The notes under the pieces: model-generated | What the model saw: only the letters and a program-made list of their open reading frames with translations | Databases searched by the model: none | What the model was told of the DNA's origin: nothing | Position numbers and translations under genes: made by a program | Shown: positions 1 through 8,210 of the stretch, piece by piece | How positions within the stretch are numbered: position 1 is the stretch's first letter | Layout of the letters: each line of letters begins with the position of its first letter | Assembly (NCBI RefSeq): GCF_963378105.1 | Contig: NZ_OY726398.1 | Span: 2,046,001-2,110,000, forward strand | Length of the DNA: 64,000 bases | From: Mycolicibacter sp. MU0102 | GTDB lineage: Bacteria; Actinomycetota; Actinomycetes; Mycobacteriales; Mycobacteriaceae | Direction of reading: 5' to 3'

Positions 1-132
1 CAGGCGTGGACCGGTGAAACGGATGCGGCGCATCGTCGGCGTCAGCTGTTCGATCTCCCCGACGGCCGCGGACAGAAACAGCGCGTCGCGCAGGGTGCTG
101 ACGAGGGGAAACGAATCGAGGAGCGGTGCCAC
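1..132 (-). CDS. Siderophore-interacting (ViuB/SIP-type) FAD-binding protein, N-terminal part, runs off the left edge
   Basis: Only the first 44 codons are present. The residues IEQLTPTMRRIRFTGPRL are the typical opening of the FAD-binding barrel of siderophore-interacting reductases, which free iron from ferric siderophores by reduction in the cytoplasm. The GTG at 132 is chosen because an in-frame stop lies at 154-156 and a CTGGAGG ribosome site sits about 5 nt upstream. An IdeR box lies about 27 bp upstream of the start, so iron repression is likely. The family assignment rests on a short segment; the regulatory context supports it. Confidence 0.7.
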   Translation of the reverse strand, partial: MAPLLDSFPLVSTLRDALFLSAAVGEIEQLTPTMRRIRFTGPRL

Positions 133-158
133 CGGGGCCTCCAGGGAGTCGAATTAAA

Positions 159-177
159 TTAGGTATGCCTTACCTAA
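159..177. promoter_or_regulatory. IdeR (iron-dependent repressor) box
   Basis: TTAGGTATGCCTTACCTAA matches the remembered IdeR/DtxR 19-bp consensus (TTAGGTTAGGCTAACCTAA) at 15 of 19 positions, and its two arms TTAGGTA/TTACCTAA are almost perfectly symmetric. It lies between the divergent starts of the siderophore-interacting protein (132, minus) and the M15 peptidase (259, plus) and could control both. Confidence 0.85.
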
Positions 178-258
178 GCGGCGACAGTAGCAGATCCGGC
201 GCTGCGCTAGCGTGAATGGATCAACGGCAGCCGAAAGATCTCGACCGCGTGGCGCCTG

Positions 259-915
259 ATGGCGGCGATCGCGCTCTGCGGGCTGCTGCCACAGTGCACC
301 GGAGGCGCACCTCCGCCACCCACATCGACGCCGGCAGCATCATCGCCCCGAAACGCACCCGAGCCCGCCGCCGTCTCGCCCGTCACGGCCGCCGAACTCG
401 GCCCGACTTGGCACCGCGACTGCCCGGTCACCCCGGCGCAGCTGCGACGGGTCTCGCTGACCTACCTCGGATTCGACGATCGGCCGCACCGCGGCGAGTT
501 GATCGTGAACCAGGAGCTGGTTGCGCAGGTCATCGCCGTATTCGACCACCTCTACCGCCTGGAGTTCCCGATCGAGCGGATGCAATCGGTGGCGCACTAC
601 CGGGGTGGTGACGACGAGCTGTCAATGGAGGACAACAACACCTCGGCGTTCAATTGCCGGCGCATCCCAGGCTCCGGCAACTGGGCGCTACACGCCTATG
701 GCCGTGCCATCGACGTCAACCCGCTGCTGAATCCGTTGGTCGATCACGGCAGATTCGAGCCGCGCAATGCCGGGGTCTACCTGGATCGCCGTCGGATCGA
801 ACCGGGCCTACTGCACGCCGGTGACGCCGCGGTCCGCGCCTTCACCGACGCCGGGTGGCGTTGGGGCGGCAACTGGAAGTCGCCGGTGGACTACCAGCAT
901 TTTGAGCGGCGCTGA
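259..915 (+). CDS. Exported M15-family D-alanyl-D-alanine carboxypeptidase-like protein
   Basis: The 218-residue protein ends in an M15 (VanY/endolysin-like) zinc peptidase domain. The motif HAYGRAIDVN supplies His145 and Asp152, and DYQHFE supplies His214, the third zinc ligand. Such enzymes cut peptidoglycan stem peptides. The N-terminus has a hydrophobic stretch (MAAIALCGLLPQC) followed by a Pro/Ala/Ser linker, as in secreted or lipid-anchored mycobacterial proteins, but the lipobox-like LLPQC is not canonical. The reading frame opens at 211 with no ATG or GTG before 259, so the charged n-region may be read from a non-standard start. It faces an IdeR box, suggesting iron control, unusual for a cell-wall hydrolase. 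Confidence 0.75.
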   Translation: MAAIALCGLLPQCTGGAPPPPTSTPAASSPRNAPEPAAVSPVTAAELGPTWHRDCPVTPAQLRRVSLTYLGFDDRPHRGELIVNQELVAQVIAVFDHLYRLEFPIERMQSVAHYRGGDDELSMEDNNTSAFNCRRIPGSGNWALHAYGRAIDVNPLLNPLVDHGRFEPRNAGVYLDRRRIEPGLLHAGDAAVRAFTDAGWRWGGNWKSPVDYQHFERR

Positions 916-918
916 CGC

Positions 919-2700
919 CTACTCCACCAGCTCCGACAGCTCCAGCCAACGGCTTTCCTGCTCGGCCACCTCGGCCTCCAGCGCCCGCAGTTCCCGGGTG
1001 AGCTCCGCCAGCCCCACATGATCGGACTGGTCAAAGGCGGCCAGCTCGTGATGCTTGGCTTCGATCTGCGCGGCCAGCCGCGCCAACCGGCGGTCGACGG
1101 CGGCCAGATCCTTCTGTGCCGCACGCAGTTCCGCTCCCGACAGCGGCCCCGGACCGTCGGCGGCCACGGCCGCGGGCCGGGACACCGGTGCTCGACGCGC
1201 CTCGGCGGCCAGCTGTAGGTATTCGTCGACGCCGCCCGGCAAGTGCCGCAGCCGCCCATCCAGGATCGCGTATTGGTTGTCGGTGACCCGCTCCAGCAGA
1301 TACCGGTCATGCGAGACCACGATCAAGGTGCCCGGCCAGGAGTCCAGCAGGTCCTCGGTGGCGGTCAGCATGTCGGTGTCGACGTCGTTGGTGGGCTCGT
1401 CGAGCACCAGCACGTTCGGTTCGGCGAGCAAGGTCAGCATCAACTGCAGTCGCCGCTGCTGCCCGCCGGAGAGCTCGCCGACCCGTGCTGACAGCTGAGC
1501 GCTGCCGAACCCGAGTCGCTCCAACAGCTGCGCGGGCGTCATCTCCTTGCCGTCGACCTGGTAGTCGTTGCGCAGCCGGCCCAGGACATCGGCCACCCGG
1601 TCTTCGATGAGCGTCGCCAACTCCGCCGACTGCTGGTCCAACATGCCCAGCCGCACCGTCTTGCCGCGCTTGACCCGGCCACTGTCGGGCACCACCGTGC
1701 CGGCGATCAGACCGAGCAGGGTGGATTTCCCGGCACCGTTGGCGCCGACGATTCCGGTGCGCTCGCCGGGGCCGATCCGCCATTCGACATTGCGCAGAAC
1801 AGGTTTGCCGTCGAAGGAGACCGATACATCGAGCAGGTCGATGACGTCCTTGCCCAGCCGCGCGGTCGCCAGCTTCATCAGCTCGACTTCGTTGCGCAGC
1901 GGCGGGACGTCGGCGATCAAAGCGTTGGCCGCCTCGATGCGGAACTTCGGTTTGGAGGTGCGGGCCGGTGCCCCACGCCGCAGCCAGGCCAGCTCTTTGC
2001 GTAACAGATTCTGCCGCCTGGCCTCACTGGCTGCGGCCATCCGGTCGCGCTCCACCCGCTGCAGAACATAGGCCGCGTAGCCGCCCTGGAACGGCTCCAC
2101 GATGCGGTCGTGCACCTCCCAGGTGGTGGTGGCCACTTCGTCGAGAAACCACCGGTCGTGGGTGACCACCAGCAGGGCGCCGCTACTGCGGGCCCAGCGC
2201 TGCTGAAGATGCCGCGCCAGCCAGGTGATCCCCTCCACGTCCAGGTGGTTGGTCGGCTCGTCGAGACAGATCACGTCCCATTCGTCGATCAGCAAGGCCG
2301 CCAACTGCACTCGTCGGCGCTGCCCTCCGGACAGCCCGGAGATGGTTGCGTCCCACGCGATGTCGGAGACCAAGCCGTCGACCACGTCACGGATTCGCGG
2401 GCTGGACGCCCACTCATGGTCGGCCTGATCACCGACCAACGCCACCCCCAACGTGCTGTCGGGGTCGAGGGTGTCGGACTGGTCCAGCAACCCGACCCGC
2501 AGCCCGCTGCGTCGGGTGACGCGGCCCGAATCCGGAGTCGCGGCGCCGGCCAACAGGCGCAGCAGCGACGATTTTCCGTCCCCATTGCGCCCGACGATCC
2601 CGATCCGGGCGCCGTCGTTCACCCCGAGGGTGACTGAGTCCAACACCACACCGGTGGGGTACCGCAGGTGAAGTGCCTCAGCTCCGAGCAGGTGTGCCAC
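919..2700 (-). CDS. ABC-F family ATPase (ribosome-associated, antibiotic-resistance type)
   Basis: 593 residues with two ABC domains in tandem and no membrane segment, the ABC-F plan. Domain 1 has Walker A GRNGDGKSS, signature LSGGQRRR and Walker B LDEPTNHLD; domain 2 has GANGAGKST, LSGGQQRRL and LDEPTNDVD. The C-terminus (from about residue 525) is a charged coiled coil, as in ABC-F proteins that reach into the ribosome. GTG 2700 is chosen because the conserved opening AHLLGAEALHLRY begins there; the frame stays open up to 3231 but that part overlaps the divergent gene. ABC-F proteins act on the ribosomal E site, either as translation factors or antibiotic-protection proteins; which role applies here cannot be told. 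Confidence 0.85.
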   Translation of the reverse strand: MAHLLGAEALHLRYPTGVVLDSVTLGVNDGARIGIVGRNGDGKSSLLRLLAGAATPDSGRVTRRSGLRVGLLDQSDTLDPDSTLGVALVGDQADHEWASSPRIRDVVDGLVSDIAWDATISGLSGGQRRRVQLAALLIDEWDVICLDEPTNHLDVEGITWLARHLQQRWARSSGALLVVTHDRWFLDEVATTTWEVHDRIVEPFQGGYAAYVLQRVERDRMAAASEARRQNLLRKELAWLRRGAPARTSKPKFRIEAANALIADVPPLRNEVELMKLATARLGKDVIDLLDVSVSFDGKPVLRNVEWRIGPGERTGIVGANGAGKSTLLGLIAGTVVPDSGRVKRGKTVRLGMLDQQSAELATLIEDRVADVLGRLRNDYQVDGKEMTPAQLLERLGFGSAQLSARVGELSGGQQRRLQLMLTLLAEPNVLVLDEPTNDVDTDMLTATEDLLDSWPGTLIVVSHDRYLLERVTDNQYAILDGRLRHLPGGVDEYLQLAAEARRAPVSRPAAVAADGPGPLSGAELRAAQKDLAAVDRRLARLAAQIEAKHHELAAFDQSDHVGLAELTRELRALEAEVAEQESRWLELSELVE

Positions 2701-2815
2701 CGCTGGAACGGTACTGCCTGCCCCTTGGCGAATGGTGAACCAGCCGGACCAACCGCCCTGATGTGCCAGAATGTGCACGTCATTCCAGGATCGAGCGCAA
2801 AGTAGGGGTGCAGCG

Positions 2816-5800
2816 GTGGATCTGAACTTGTCGGCCATTACCCGGCCGGTCGAGTGGCTGATGGCCACCGCACAAAACGGCCTGGAGGTGCTGCGCTGGG
2901 GCGGCCTGGAGACCGGAGCGGTGCCGTCACCGTTCCAAATCGTCGAGAGCACCCCGATGTACAAGCTGCGGCGGTACTTTCCGCCGGACAGCCGACCGGG
3001 ACAACCGCAGCCCGGCCCGCCCGTGCTGCTGGTGCACCCGATGATGATGTCGGCAAACATGTGGGACGTCACCCACGACGAGGGTGCGGTCGGCATTCTG
3101 CACGACGCCGGTGTGGACCCTTGGGTGATCGACTTCGGCTCACCCGACGAGATCGAAGGCGGCATGCGCCGCAATCTGGCCGACCACATCGTCGGCCTGA
3201 GCCAGGCCATCGACACCGTCGCCGAGACCACCGGACGTGACGTGCACCTGGCCGGCTACTCCCAGGGCGGCATGTTCGCCTATCAGACCGGGGCATACCG
3301 GCATTCGAAGAACATCGCCAGCATCATCGCGTTCGGTTCGCCGGTGGACACCCTGGCCGCGCTGCCGATGGGGCTGCCGCCCAATCTGGCCTCCGGTGTC
3401 GCCGGCTTCATGGCCGACCACGTCTTCAACCGGCTCGACATCTCGGGATGGCAGGCACGCCTGGGCTTCCAGATGATGGACCCGCTCAAGACGGCGAAGG
3501 CCCGGATGGACTTCCTGCGCCAGCTGCACGACCGCGAAGCCCTGCTGCCGCGCGAGGCGCAGCGCCGCTTCCTGGAGTCCGAGGGCTGGATCGCCTGGTC
3601 GGGTCCGGCGATCTCGGAGCTGCTCAAGCAGTTCATCGCCCACAACCGGATGATGACCGGTGGTTTCGCCATCAACGGACAGCTGGTCACGCTGACCGAC
3701 ATCACCTGCCCGGTACTGGCCTTCGTCGGTGAGGTCGATGACATCGGGCAGCCGGTTGCCGTGCGCGGGATCCGGCGTGCAGCTCCGGACGCCAAAGTCT
3801 TCGAATATCTGCTTCGGGCAGGCCACTTCGGCCTGGTGGTGGGTTCCAAGGCCGCCGAACTGACCTGGCCGACCGTGGCGCGCTGGGTGCTGTGGCAGTC
3901 CGGGATGGGCTCGCAGCCGCCGGGGGTGGCGTTGATGTCTGCGCAGCCGTCCGAAGGCGCCAAGCGCGGCGTGGCGATGACGTCGCGGATCGCGCACGGG
4001 TTGGGTGAGGCCTCCGAGGTTGCGCTGACGCTGGCGCGCGGCGCCGCGGATGCGATGGTGGCGGCGCAGAAGTCGGTGCGCACCATGGCCGTTGAGACCG
4101 CGCGCACCCTGCCCCGGCTGGCCCGGCTCGGACAGATCAACGATCACACCCGAATCTCGCTGGGCCGCATCATCGATGAGCAGGCGGCCGACTCACCCGA
4201 CGGCGAGTTCCTGTTGTTCGACGGGCGAGTACACACCTACGAGGCGGTCAACAAGCGCATCGACAACGTCGTCCGCGGCCTGATCGAGGTCGGGGTGCGC
4301 CAAGGCGTCCACGTCGGTGTGCTGATGGCGACCCGGCCCAGCGCCCTGGTCGCGATCGCGGCGTTGTCCCGGCTGGGTGCGGTGGCCGTGCTGATGCCGA
4401 CCGACGGCGACCTGCTGCCCGCGGCTCGCCTCGGCGGCATCTCCGACATCATCGTCGACCCGGAAACCCTGGAGCTGGTCGGCGAGGCCGCCCGTGAACT
4501 GGACTGCCAGGTGCTGGTGCTCGGCGGTGGTGAGGCCCGCGACCTGGACCTGCCCACCAACATCGACGTCGTCGACATGGAACGGATCGACCCGGACGCC
4601 GTCGAACTTCCCGGCTGGTACCGGCCGAACCCGGGATTCGCCCGCGACCTGGCGTTCGTGGCCTTCGGCAACGCCGCCGGCGAGCTGGTGGCCAAGCAGA
4701 TCACCAACTTCCGCTGGGCGCTCTCGGCGTTCGGCACCGCGTCGACAGCGGCTCTGGGACCCAACGACACCGTCTACTGCCTCACGCCGCTGCACCACGA
4801 ATCCGGGCTGTTGGTCAGCCTCGGCGGGGCCGTGGTCGGCGGGGCCCGCATCGCACTGTCGCGCGGCCTGAACCCGGACCGATTCGTCGCCGAGGTGCGC
4901 CAGTACGGCGTCAGCGTGGTGTCCTACACCTGGGCGATGCTCGGCGAGGTCATCGACGACCCGAACTTCGTGCTGCAGGGCAACCACCCGGTCCGGCTGT
5001 TCATCGGTTCCGGTATGCCCGTCGGCCTGTGGAACCGGGTGACCGAGGTGTTCGCGCCGGCCCACGTGGTCGAGTTCTTCGCCACCAAGGACGGTCAGGC
5101 CGTGCTGGCCAACGTCTCTGGCGCCAAGGTCGGCAGCAAGGGGCGTCCGCTGCCTGGCGCGGTGGATGTGGAACTGGCCGCCTACGACTGCGATCACGAC
5201 CTGATCCTGGAAGACGACCGGGGCTTTGTGCGGGTCGCCGAGAACGACGAAGTCGGTGTGCTGCTGGCCAAGCCGCGCGGACCGATCGACCCGTCGGCTT
5301 CGGTCAAACGGGGGGTGTTCGCCCCGGCCGACACCTGGATCTCCACGGAGTTCCTCTTCCGTCGCGACGCCGACGGCGACTTCTGGCTGGTCGGCGGGCG
5401 CGCATCCAGCGTCCGCACCGACCGCGGGATCGCGTTCCCGGTGGTCATCACCGATGCCCTGGGCGCCGTCACCGGCGTCGACCTGGCGGTCACCTATCGG
5501 GTGCCGACCGAGGGGGCGGACCTGGTGGTGTCCGCGGTGACGGTGCAGCCGGGCGCCTCGGTGACCGCCGCCGACCTCAGCGAGGCGGTGGCCGCGCTTC
5601 CCTCCGGTGTCGGTCCCGATGTCATCCACCTGGTGCCCAACCTGTCGCTGAGCACGGTGTACCGCCCGGTGGTGGGTGCGCTGCGCGAGGCCGGGCTGCC
5701 CAAGGCCGGACGCAACGCCTGGTACTTCGATGCCACCACCCGGCAGTTCAAACGGTTGACCGCCGCGGTGCGCGCCGAACTGGCAGGTGGTCGCGCATGA
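2816..5800 (+). CDS. Rv1683-type bifunctional alpha/beta-hydrolase (lipase) - acyl-CoA synthetase-like protein
   Basis: 994 residues, closely matching the remembered sequence of M. tuberculosis Rv1683. Residues about 50-360 form an alpha/beta hydrolase of PHB-synthase/depolymerase type with nucleophile elbow GYSQGG (Ser149). From about residue 440 an AMP-binding, acyl-CoA-ligase-like region follows. The BCG orthologue (BCG1721) was reported on lipid droplets with triacylglycerol-related lipase/acyl-CoA synthetase activity. The canonical SGTTGxPK loop of the ligase half is replaced by AFGNAAGELVAKQ, so ligase activity is uncertain. GTG 2816 is preferred over 2771 because AGTAGGGG lies about 7 nt upstream and VDLNLSAITRPVEW is the conserved start. 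It overlaps the next gene by ATGA. Confidence 0.88.
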   Translation: MDLNLSAITRPVEWLMATAQNGLEVLRWGGLETGAVPSPFQIVESTPMYKLRRYFPPDSRPGQPQPGPPVLLVHPMMMSANMWDVTHDEGAVGILHDAGVDPWVIDFGSPDEIEGGMRRNLADHIVGLSQAIDTVAETTGRDVHLAGYSQGGMFAYQTGAYRHSKNIASIIAFGSPVDTLAALPMGLPPNLASGVAGFMADHVFNRLDISGWQARLGFQMMDPLKTAKARMDFLRQLHDREALLPREAQRRFLESEGWIAWSGPAISELLKQFIAHNRMMTGGFAINGQLVTLTDITCPVLAFVGEVDDIGQPVAVRGIRRAAPDAKVFEYLLRAGHFGLVVGSKAAELTWPTVARWVLWQSGMGSQPPGVALMSAQPSEGAKRGVAMTSRIAHGLGEASEVALTLARGAADAMVAAQKSVRTMAVETARTLPRLARLGQINDHTRISLGRIIDEQAADSPDGEFLLFDGRVHTYEAVNKRIDNVVRGLIEVGVRQGVHVGVLMATRPSALVAIAALSRLGAVAVLMPTDGDLLPAARLGGISDIIVDPETLELVGEAARELDCQVLVLGGGEARDLDLPTNIDVVDMERIDPDAVELPGWYRPNPGFARDLAFVAFGNAAGELVAKQITNFRWALSAFGTASTAALGPNDTVYCLTPLHHESGLLVSLGGAVVGGARIALSRGLNPDRFVAEVRQYGVSVVSYTWAMLGEVIDDPNFVLQGNHPVRLFIGSGMPVGLWNRVTEVFAPAHVVEFFATKDGQAVLANVSGAKVGSKGRPLPGAVDVELAAYDCDHDLILEDDRGFVRVAENDEVGVLLAKPRGPIDPSASVKRGVFAPADTWISTEFLFRRDADGDFWLVGGRASSVRTDRGIAFPVVITDALGAVTGVDLAVTYRVPTEGADLVVSAVTVQPGASVTAADLSEAVAALPSGVGPDVIHLVPNLSLSTVYRPVVGALREAGLPKAGRNAWYFDATTRQFKRLTAAVRAELAGGRA

Positions 5801-6021
5801 TCGACCAAGACCTGCTGGAAATCCTGGTCTGCCCGGCCGACCGTGGCCCGCTGCTGTTGGTGCAGCGTTCCGGTGCTGATGCGCTCTACAACCCGCGCAT
5901 GCATCGGGCCTACCGCATCGACGACGACATTCCGGTGCTGCTGATCGACGAGGCCGAACCCGTCAGCGACGACGAGCACGCCGCGCTCATTGCCCAAGCG
6001 GGCCCGGCAGATCCCCCGTGA
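5797..6021 (+). CDS. UPF0434/Trm112-like small zinc-ribbon-type protein (Rv1684-like)
   Basis: 74 residues, the usual length of the family. It begins MIDQDLLEILVCPADRGPL, the typical opening of UPF0434/Trm112-like proteins, small partner proteins of methyltransferases in other organisms. Only one of the usual cysteines (VCPADRG) is visible, so zinc binding is doubtful. It starts inside the stop of the lipid-enzyme gene (ATGA), implying translational coupling, and its 3' end overlaps the convergent TetR gene by 35 bp. Confidence 0.8.
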   Translation: MIDQDLLEILVCPADRGPLLLVQRSGADALYNPRMHRAYRIDDDIPVLLIDEAEPVSDDEHAALIAQAGPADPP

Positions 6022-6607
6022 GATAACGCTGCAGGGTCGGGGCGATCATCGCCACCACATCCTGCGGCGGCAGTGAGGCGATCGGCTCCAGCCCGATGAT
6101 GTAGCGGGCAACCACGACGCCCATCAATTGAGTGGCGGCGAACTCGGCGCGCAGGACGCCGGTTCCGGACGGTTCGTCGATTCGCGGGGCGAGTTCGGCG
6201 ATCACGATGTCCCGGAAGAACGACCGAGCCAGTGGCACTTCGGTCCCGGTGAGCATGGAGCGTAACGCCGCGATCAGTCCGGTGCCGGCCTGCGAATCCC
6301 ACAGCGGCAGCAGCAGTTCGGGCAGGGTGCGCCCGAGTTCCTCGACCGGTGTCTCGCGCAGCGGCCCCAGCACCGTCATCGGATCGATCGGCAGCTCGAC
6401 CGCAGCGGCGAACAGCTGCTGTTTGGTGCCGTGGTAGTGGTGCACCAGGGCTGCATCGACGCCCGCCGCGGCGGCCACCGCCCGGATTGAGGTGTTCGCG
6501 AAACCATTGCGGGCAAACAGGTCTCGTGCCGCAACCAGGATCTTGTCCCGGTTGTCGGAGGCGCCCGACGGGCGGCCCGGCTTGCGGCTGTTTGATGCGG
6601 TGGCCAC
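5987..6607 (-). CDS. TetR-family transcriptional repressor (Rv1685c-like)
   Basis: 206 residues. The N-terminal helix-turn-helix reads RDKILVAARDLFARNGFANTSIRAVAAAAGVD followed by HYHGTKQQLF, the TetR signature; the rest is the ligand-binding domain. GTG 6607 overlaps the stop of the upstream ABC permease by one base (TAGTG), so it is the last gene of the ABC operon and probably its autoregulator. The palindrome at 8118-8133 at the start of the operon is a candidate operator. Its 3' end overlaps the convergent UPF0434 gene. Confidence 0.87.
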   Translation of the reverse strand: MATASNSRKPGRPSGASDNRDKILVAARDLFARNGFANTSIRAVAAAAGVDAALVHHYHGTKQQLFAAAVELPIDPMTVLGPLRETPVEELGRTLPELLLPLWDSQAGTGLIAALRSMLTGTEVPLARSFFRDIVIAELAPRIDEPSGTGVLRAEFAATQLMGVVVARYIIGLEPIASLPPQDVVAMIAPTLQRYLTGDLPGPLGQ

Positions 6608-7449
6608 TACGGCGTCCTTCGCCGCAGCGTGACCGCGGCCAGTCCCAGGGCCGCGACCGCGAACGCCAGCACGATGACGATGTCGCGCACCGCGACACCG
6701 GTCAGTTCCGGGTGGGTGCCCACCTGCTGCAGCGCTTCGAGGGCGTAGCTGGCCGGCATCGCGTTGCTCACCCACTGGAGCCACTCGGGCATCGCCGCGC
6801 GCGGCACGATGATTCCGGCCAGCAACAGCTGCGGCACCATCACCAGCGGAATGAACTGCACGGCCTGAAATTCGGTGCGGGCGAACGCGCTGCACAGCAA
6901 CCCCAGACCGACACCGAGCATCGCGTTGATGATCGCGATCCCGAACACCCAGGCCGGGCTGCCCACGGTGTGGAAATCCAGCAGCCAGAACGCGACAACA
7001 CACGCCAGGCTCGCCTGGGCGGCCGCTGCGATCGAGAACGCCGTCCCGTAGGCGGCGAGCAGGTCGACCCGGCGCAGTGGGGTGGTCAAGATGCGCTCCA
7101 GGGTGCCCGACGCGCGTTCGCGCTGCATGGTGATCGCGGTGATGACGAACATCAGAAACAGCGGGAACAGGCCCAGCAGGACCAGGCAGGCCGACTGGAA
7201 AGGCGAGCTGAACGGCGACGGGGCGCCCGGCGGGCGCACTGCGCCCGAGAACATGAAGTACATCAGCGTGATGACCAGGCTGGGCACAGCCAGGATCATC
7301 GCGACACTGCGGTGATCACCGCCGAGCTGGCGCAGGATCCGCGCAGTGGTGGCCACGAAGGGCCGCAGCGCCAGGATTCCGGTCAGCCGGCTCGGGGCGC
7401 GGTGGTGCGCCGGATGATGGACAGGAACGCTTCCTCCATCGACGAACAT
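6607..7449 (-). CDS. ABC-2 type transporter permease (Rv1686c-like)
   Basis: 280 residues with about six hydrophobic helices and the motif RERASGTLERILTTPLRR typical of ABC-2/DrrB-type export permeases. It pairs with the ATPase encoded just upstream. ATG 7449 is chosen because GAGAGGAG lies 5 nt upstream; it overlaps the ATPase gene by 67 bp in another frame. A later GTG at 7356 would remove most of the overlap. The exported substrate is unknown. Confidence 0.83.
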   Translation of the reverse strand: MFVDGGSVPVHHPAHHRAPSRLTGILALRPFVATTARILRQLGGDHRSVAMILAVPSLVITLMYFMFSGAVRPPGAPSPFSSPFQSACLVLLGLFPLFLMFVITAITMQRERASGTLERILTTPLRRVDLLAAYGTAFSIAAAAQASLACVVAFWLLDFHTVGSPAWVFGIAIINAMLGVGLGLLCSAFARTEFQAVQFIPLVMVPQLLLAGIIVPRAAMPEWLQWVSNAMPASYALEALQQVGTHPELTGVAVRDIVIVLAFAVAALGLAAVTLRRRTP

Positions 7450-8141
7450 CCGGTCTCCTCTCGCAGTCGTCTCGGGGTGGTGCGCGCCAGCAGCCAGCCT
7501 TCGCGCATCAGCAGCAGGTCGCCGCAGTGGTCCGCCTCGTCCATCACATGACTGGACACCAGCAACGTGGTGCCGCGCCGCGCCAACGCCGAGAACTGTT
7601 GCCAGAGTTCGGCGCGCAGCACCGGGTCCAGGCCGATCGTCGGCTCGTCGAGCACCAGCAGGTCCGGCCGGCCGACCAGGGCGCAGGCCAGCGAGACCCG
7701 GGCGCGCTGACCGCCGGACAGGTTGGCGCAGTAGTCGCCGCGGTGCTTCTGCAGGTCCACCGCATCGATCGCGTCGTCTGCGTCGTGGGTCTCGACCCCG
7801 GCGAGTGCGGCGAAGTACCGCACGTTGTCGATCACCCGCAGGTCGTCGTAGATGGTGGCCTGCTGCGGCATGTAGCCGACCCGGTGGCGTAGCACGGGGG
7901 AGCCGGCCGGGCTGCCCAGCACCTCGACTCGGCCGTCGGTGATCAGTTGAGTGCCCACGATGCAGCGCATCAGGGTGGTCTTTCCGCAGCCAGACGGCCC
8001 GAGCAGGCCGGTGATGGTGCCCGGGGCGATCTGCACCGAGAGGTCGTGCACTACCGGCCGCTTGCCGCGCACCACCCGCAGGTGATCGATCGTCACGGCC
8101 GGGCCCGACCCCGAGAATTCATCACGCGATGAAATCATCAT
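7383..8141 (-). CDS. ABC transporter ATP-binding protein (Rv1687c-like), DrrA/CcmA type
   Basis: 252 residues with Walker A GPSGCGKTT, signature LSGGQRARVSL and Walker B LLVLDEPTIGLD, then the switch His in LLVSSHVMDEADH. First gene of the ATPase-permease-TetR operon. Two adjacent ATG codons (8141 and 8138) start the protein; the frame stays open upstream but runs into the divergent mpg promoter region. Confidence 0.88.
   Translation of the reverse strand: MMISSRDEFSGSGPAVTIDHLRVVRGKRPVVHDLSVQIAPGTITGLLGPSGCGKTTLMRCIVGTQLITDGRVEVLGSPAGSPVLRHRVGYMPQQATIYDDLRVIDNVRYFAALAGVETHDADDAIDAVDLQKHRGDYCANLSGGQRARVSLACALVGRPDLLVLDEPTIGLDPVLRAELWQQFSALARRGTTLLVSSHVMDEADHCGDLLLMREGWLLARTTPRRLREETGCSSMEEAFLSIIRRTTAPRAG
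8118..8133. promoter_or_regulatory. Palindrome, candidate operator of the TetR/ABC operon
   Basis: TTCATCACGCGATGAA has perfect 6-bp arms around a 4-bp centre. It lies 8 bp inside the first codons of the ATPase gene and about 80 bp upstream of mpg, so a bound TetR dimer could block the ABC operon. Assignment is by position and symmetry only. Confidence 0.45.
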
Positions 8142-8210
8142 ACGTTGAATAATCTGCCCGGCGCGACGCCCTGTCAAGGGCGATGGGGTCTCAAGGCAGA
8201 ATCTCCCAGC

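Noticed and set aside
259..300. Lipoprotein signal in the M15 protein
   Set aside because: LLPQC lacks the small residue required before the Cys; kept only as a possibility.
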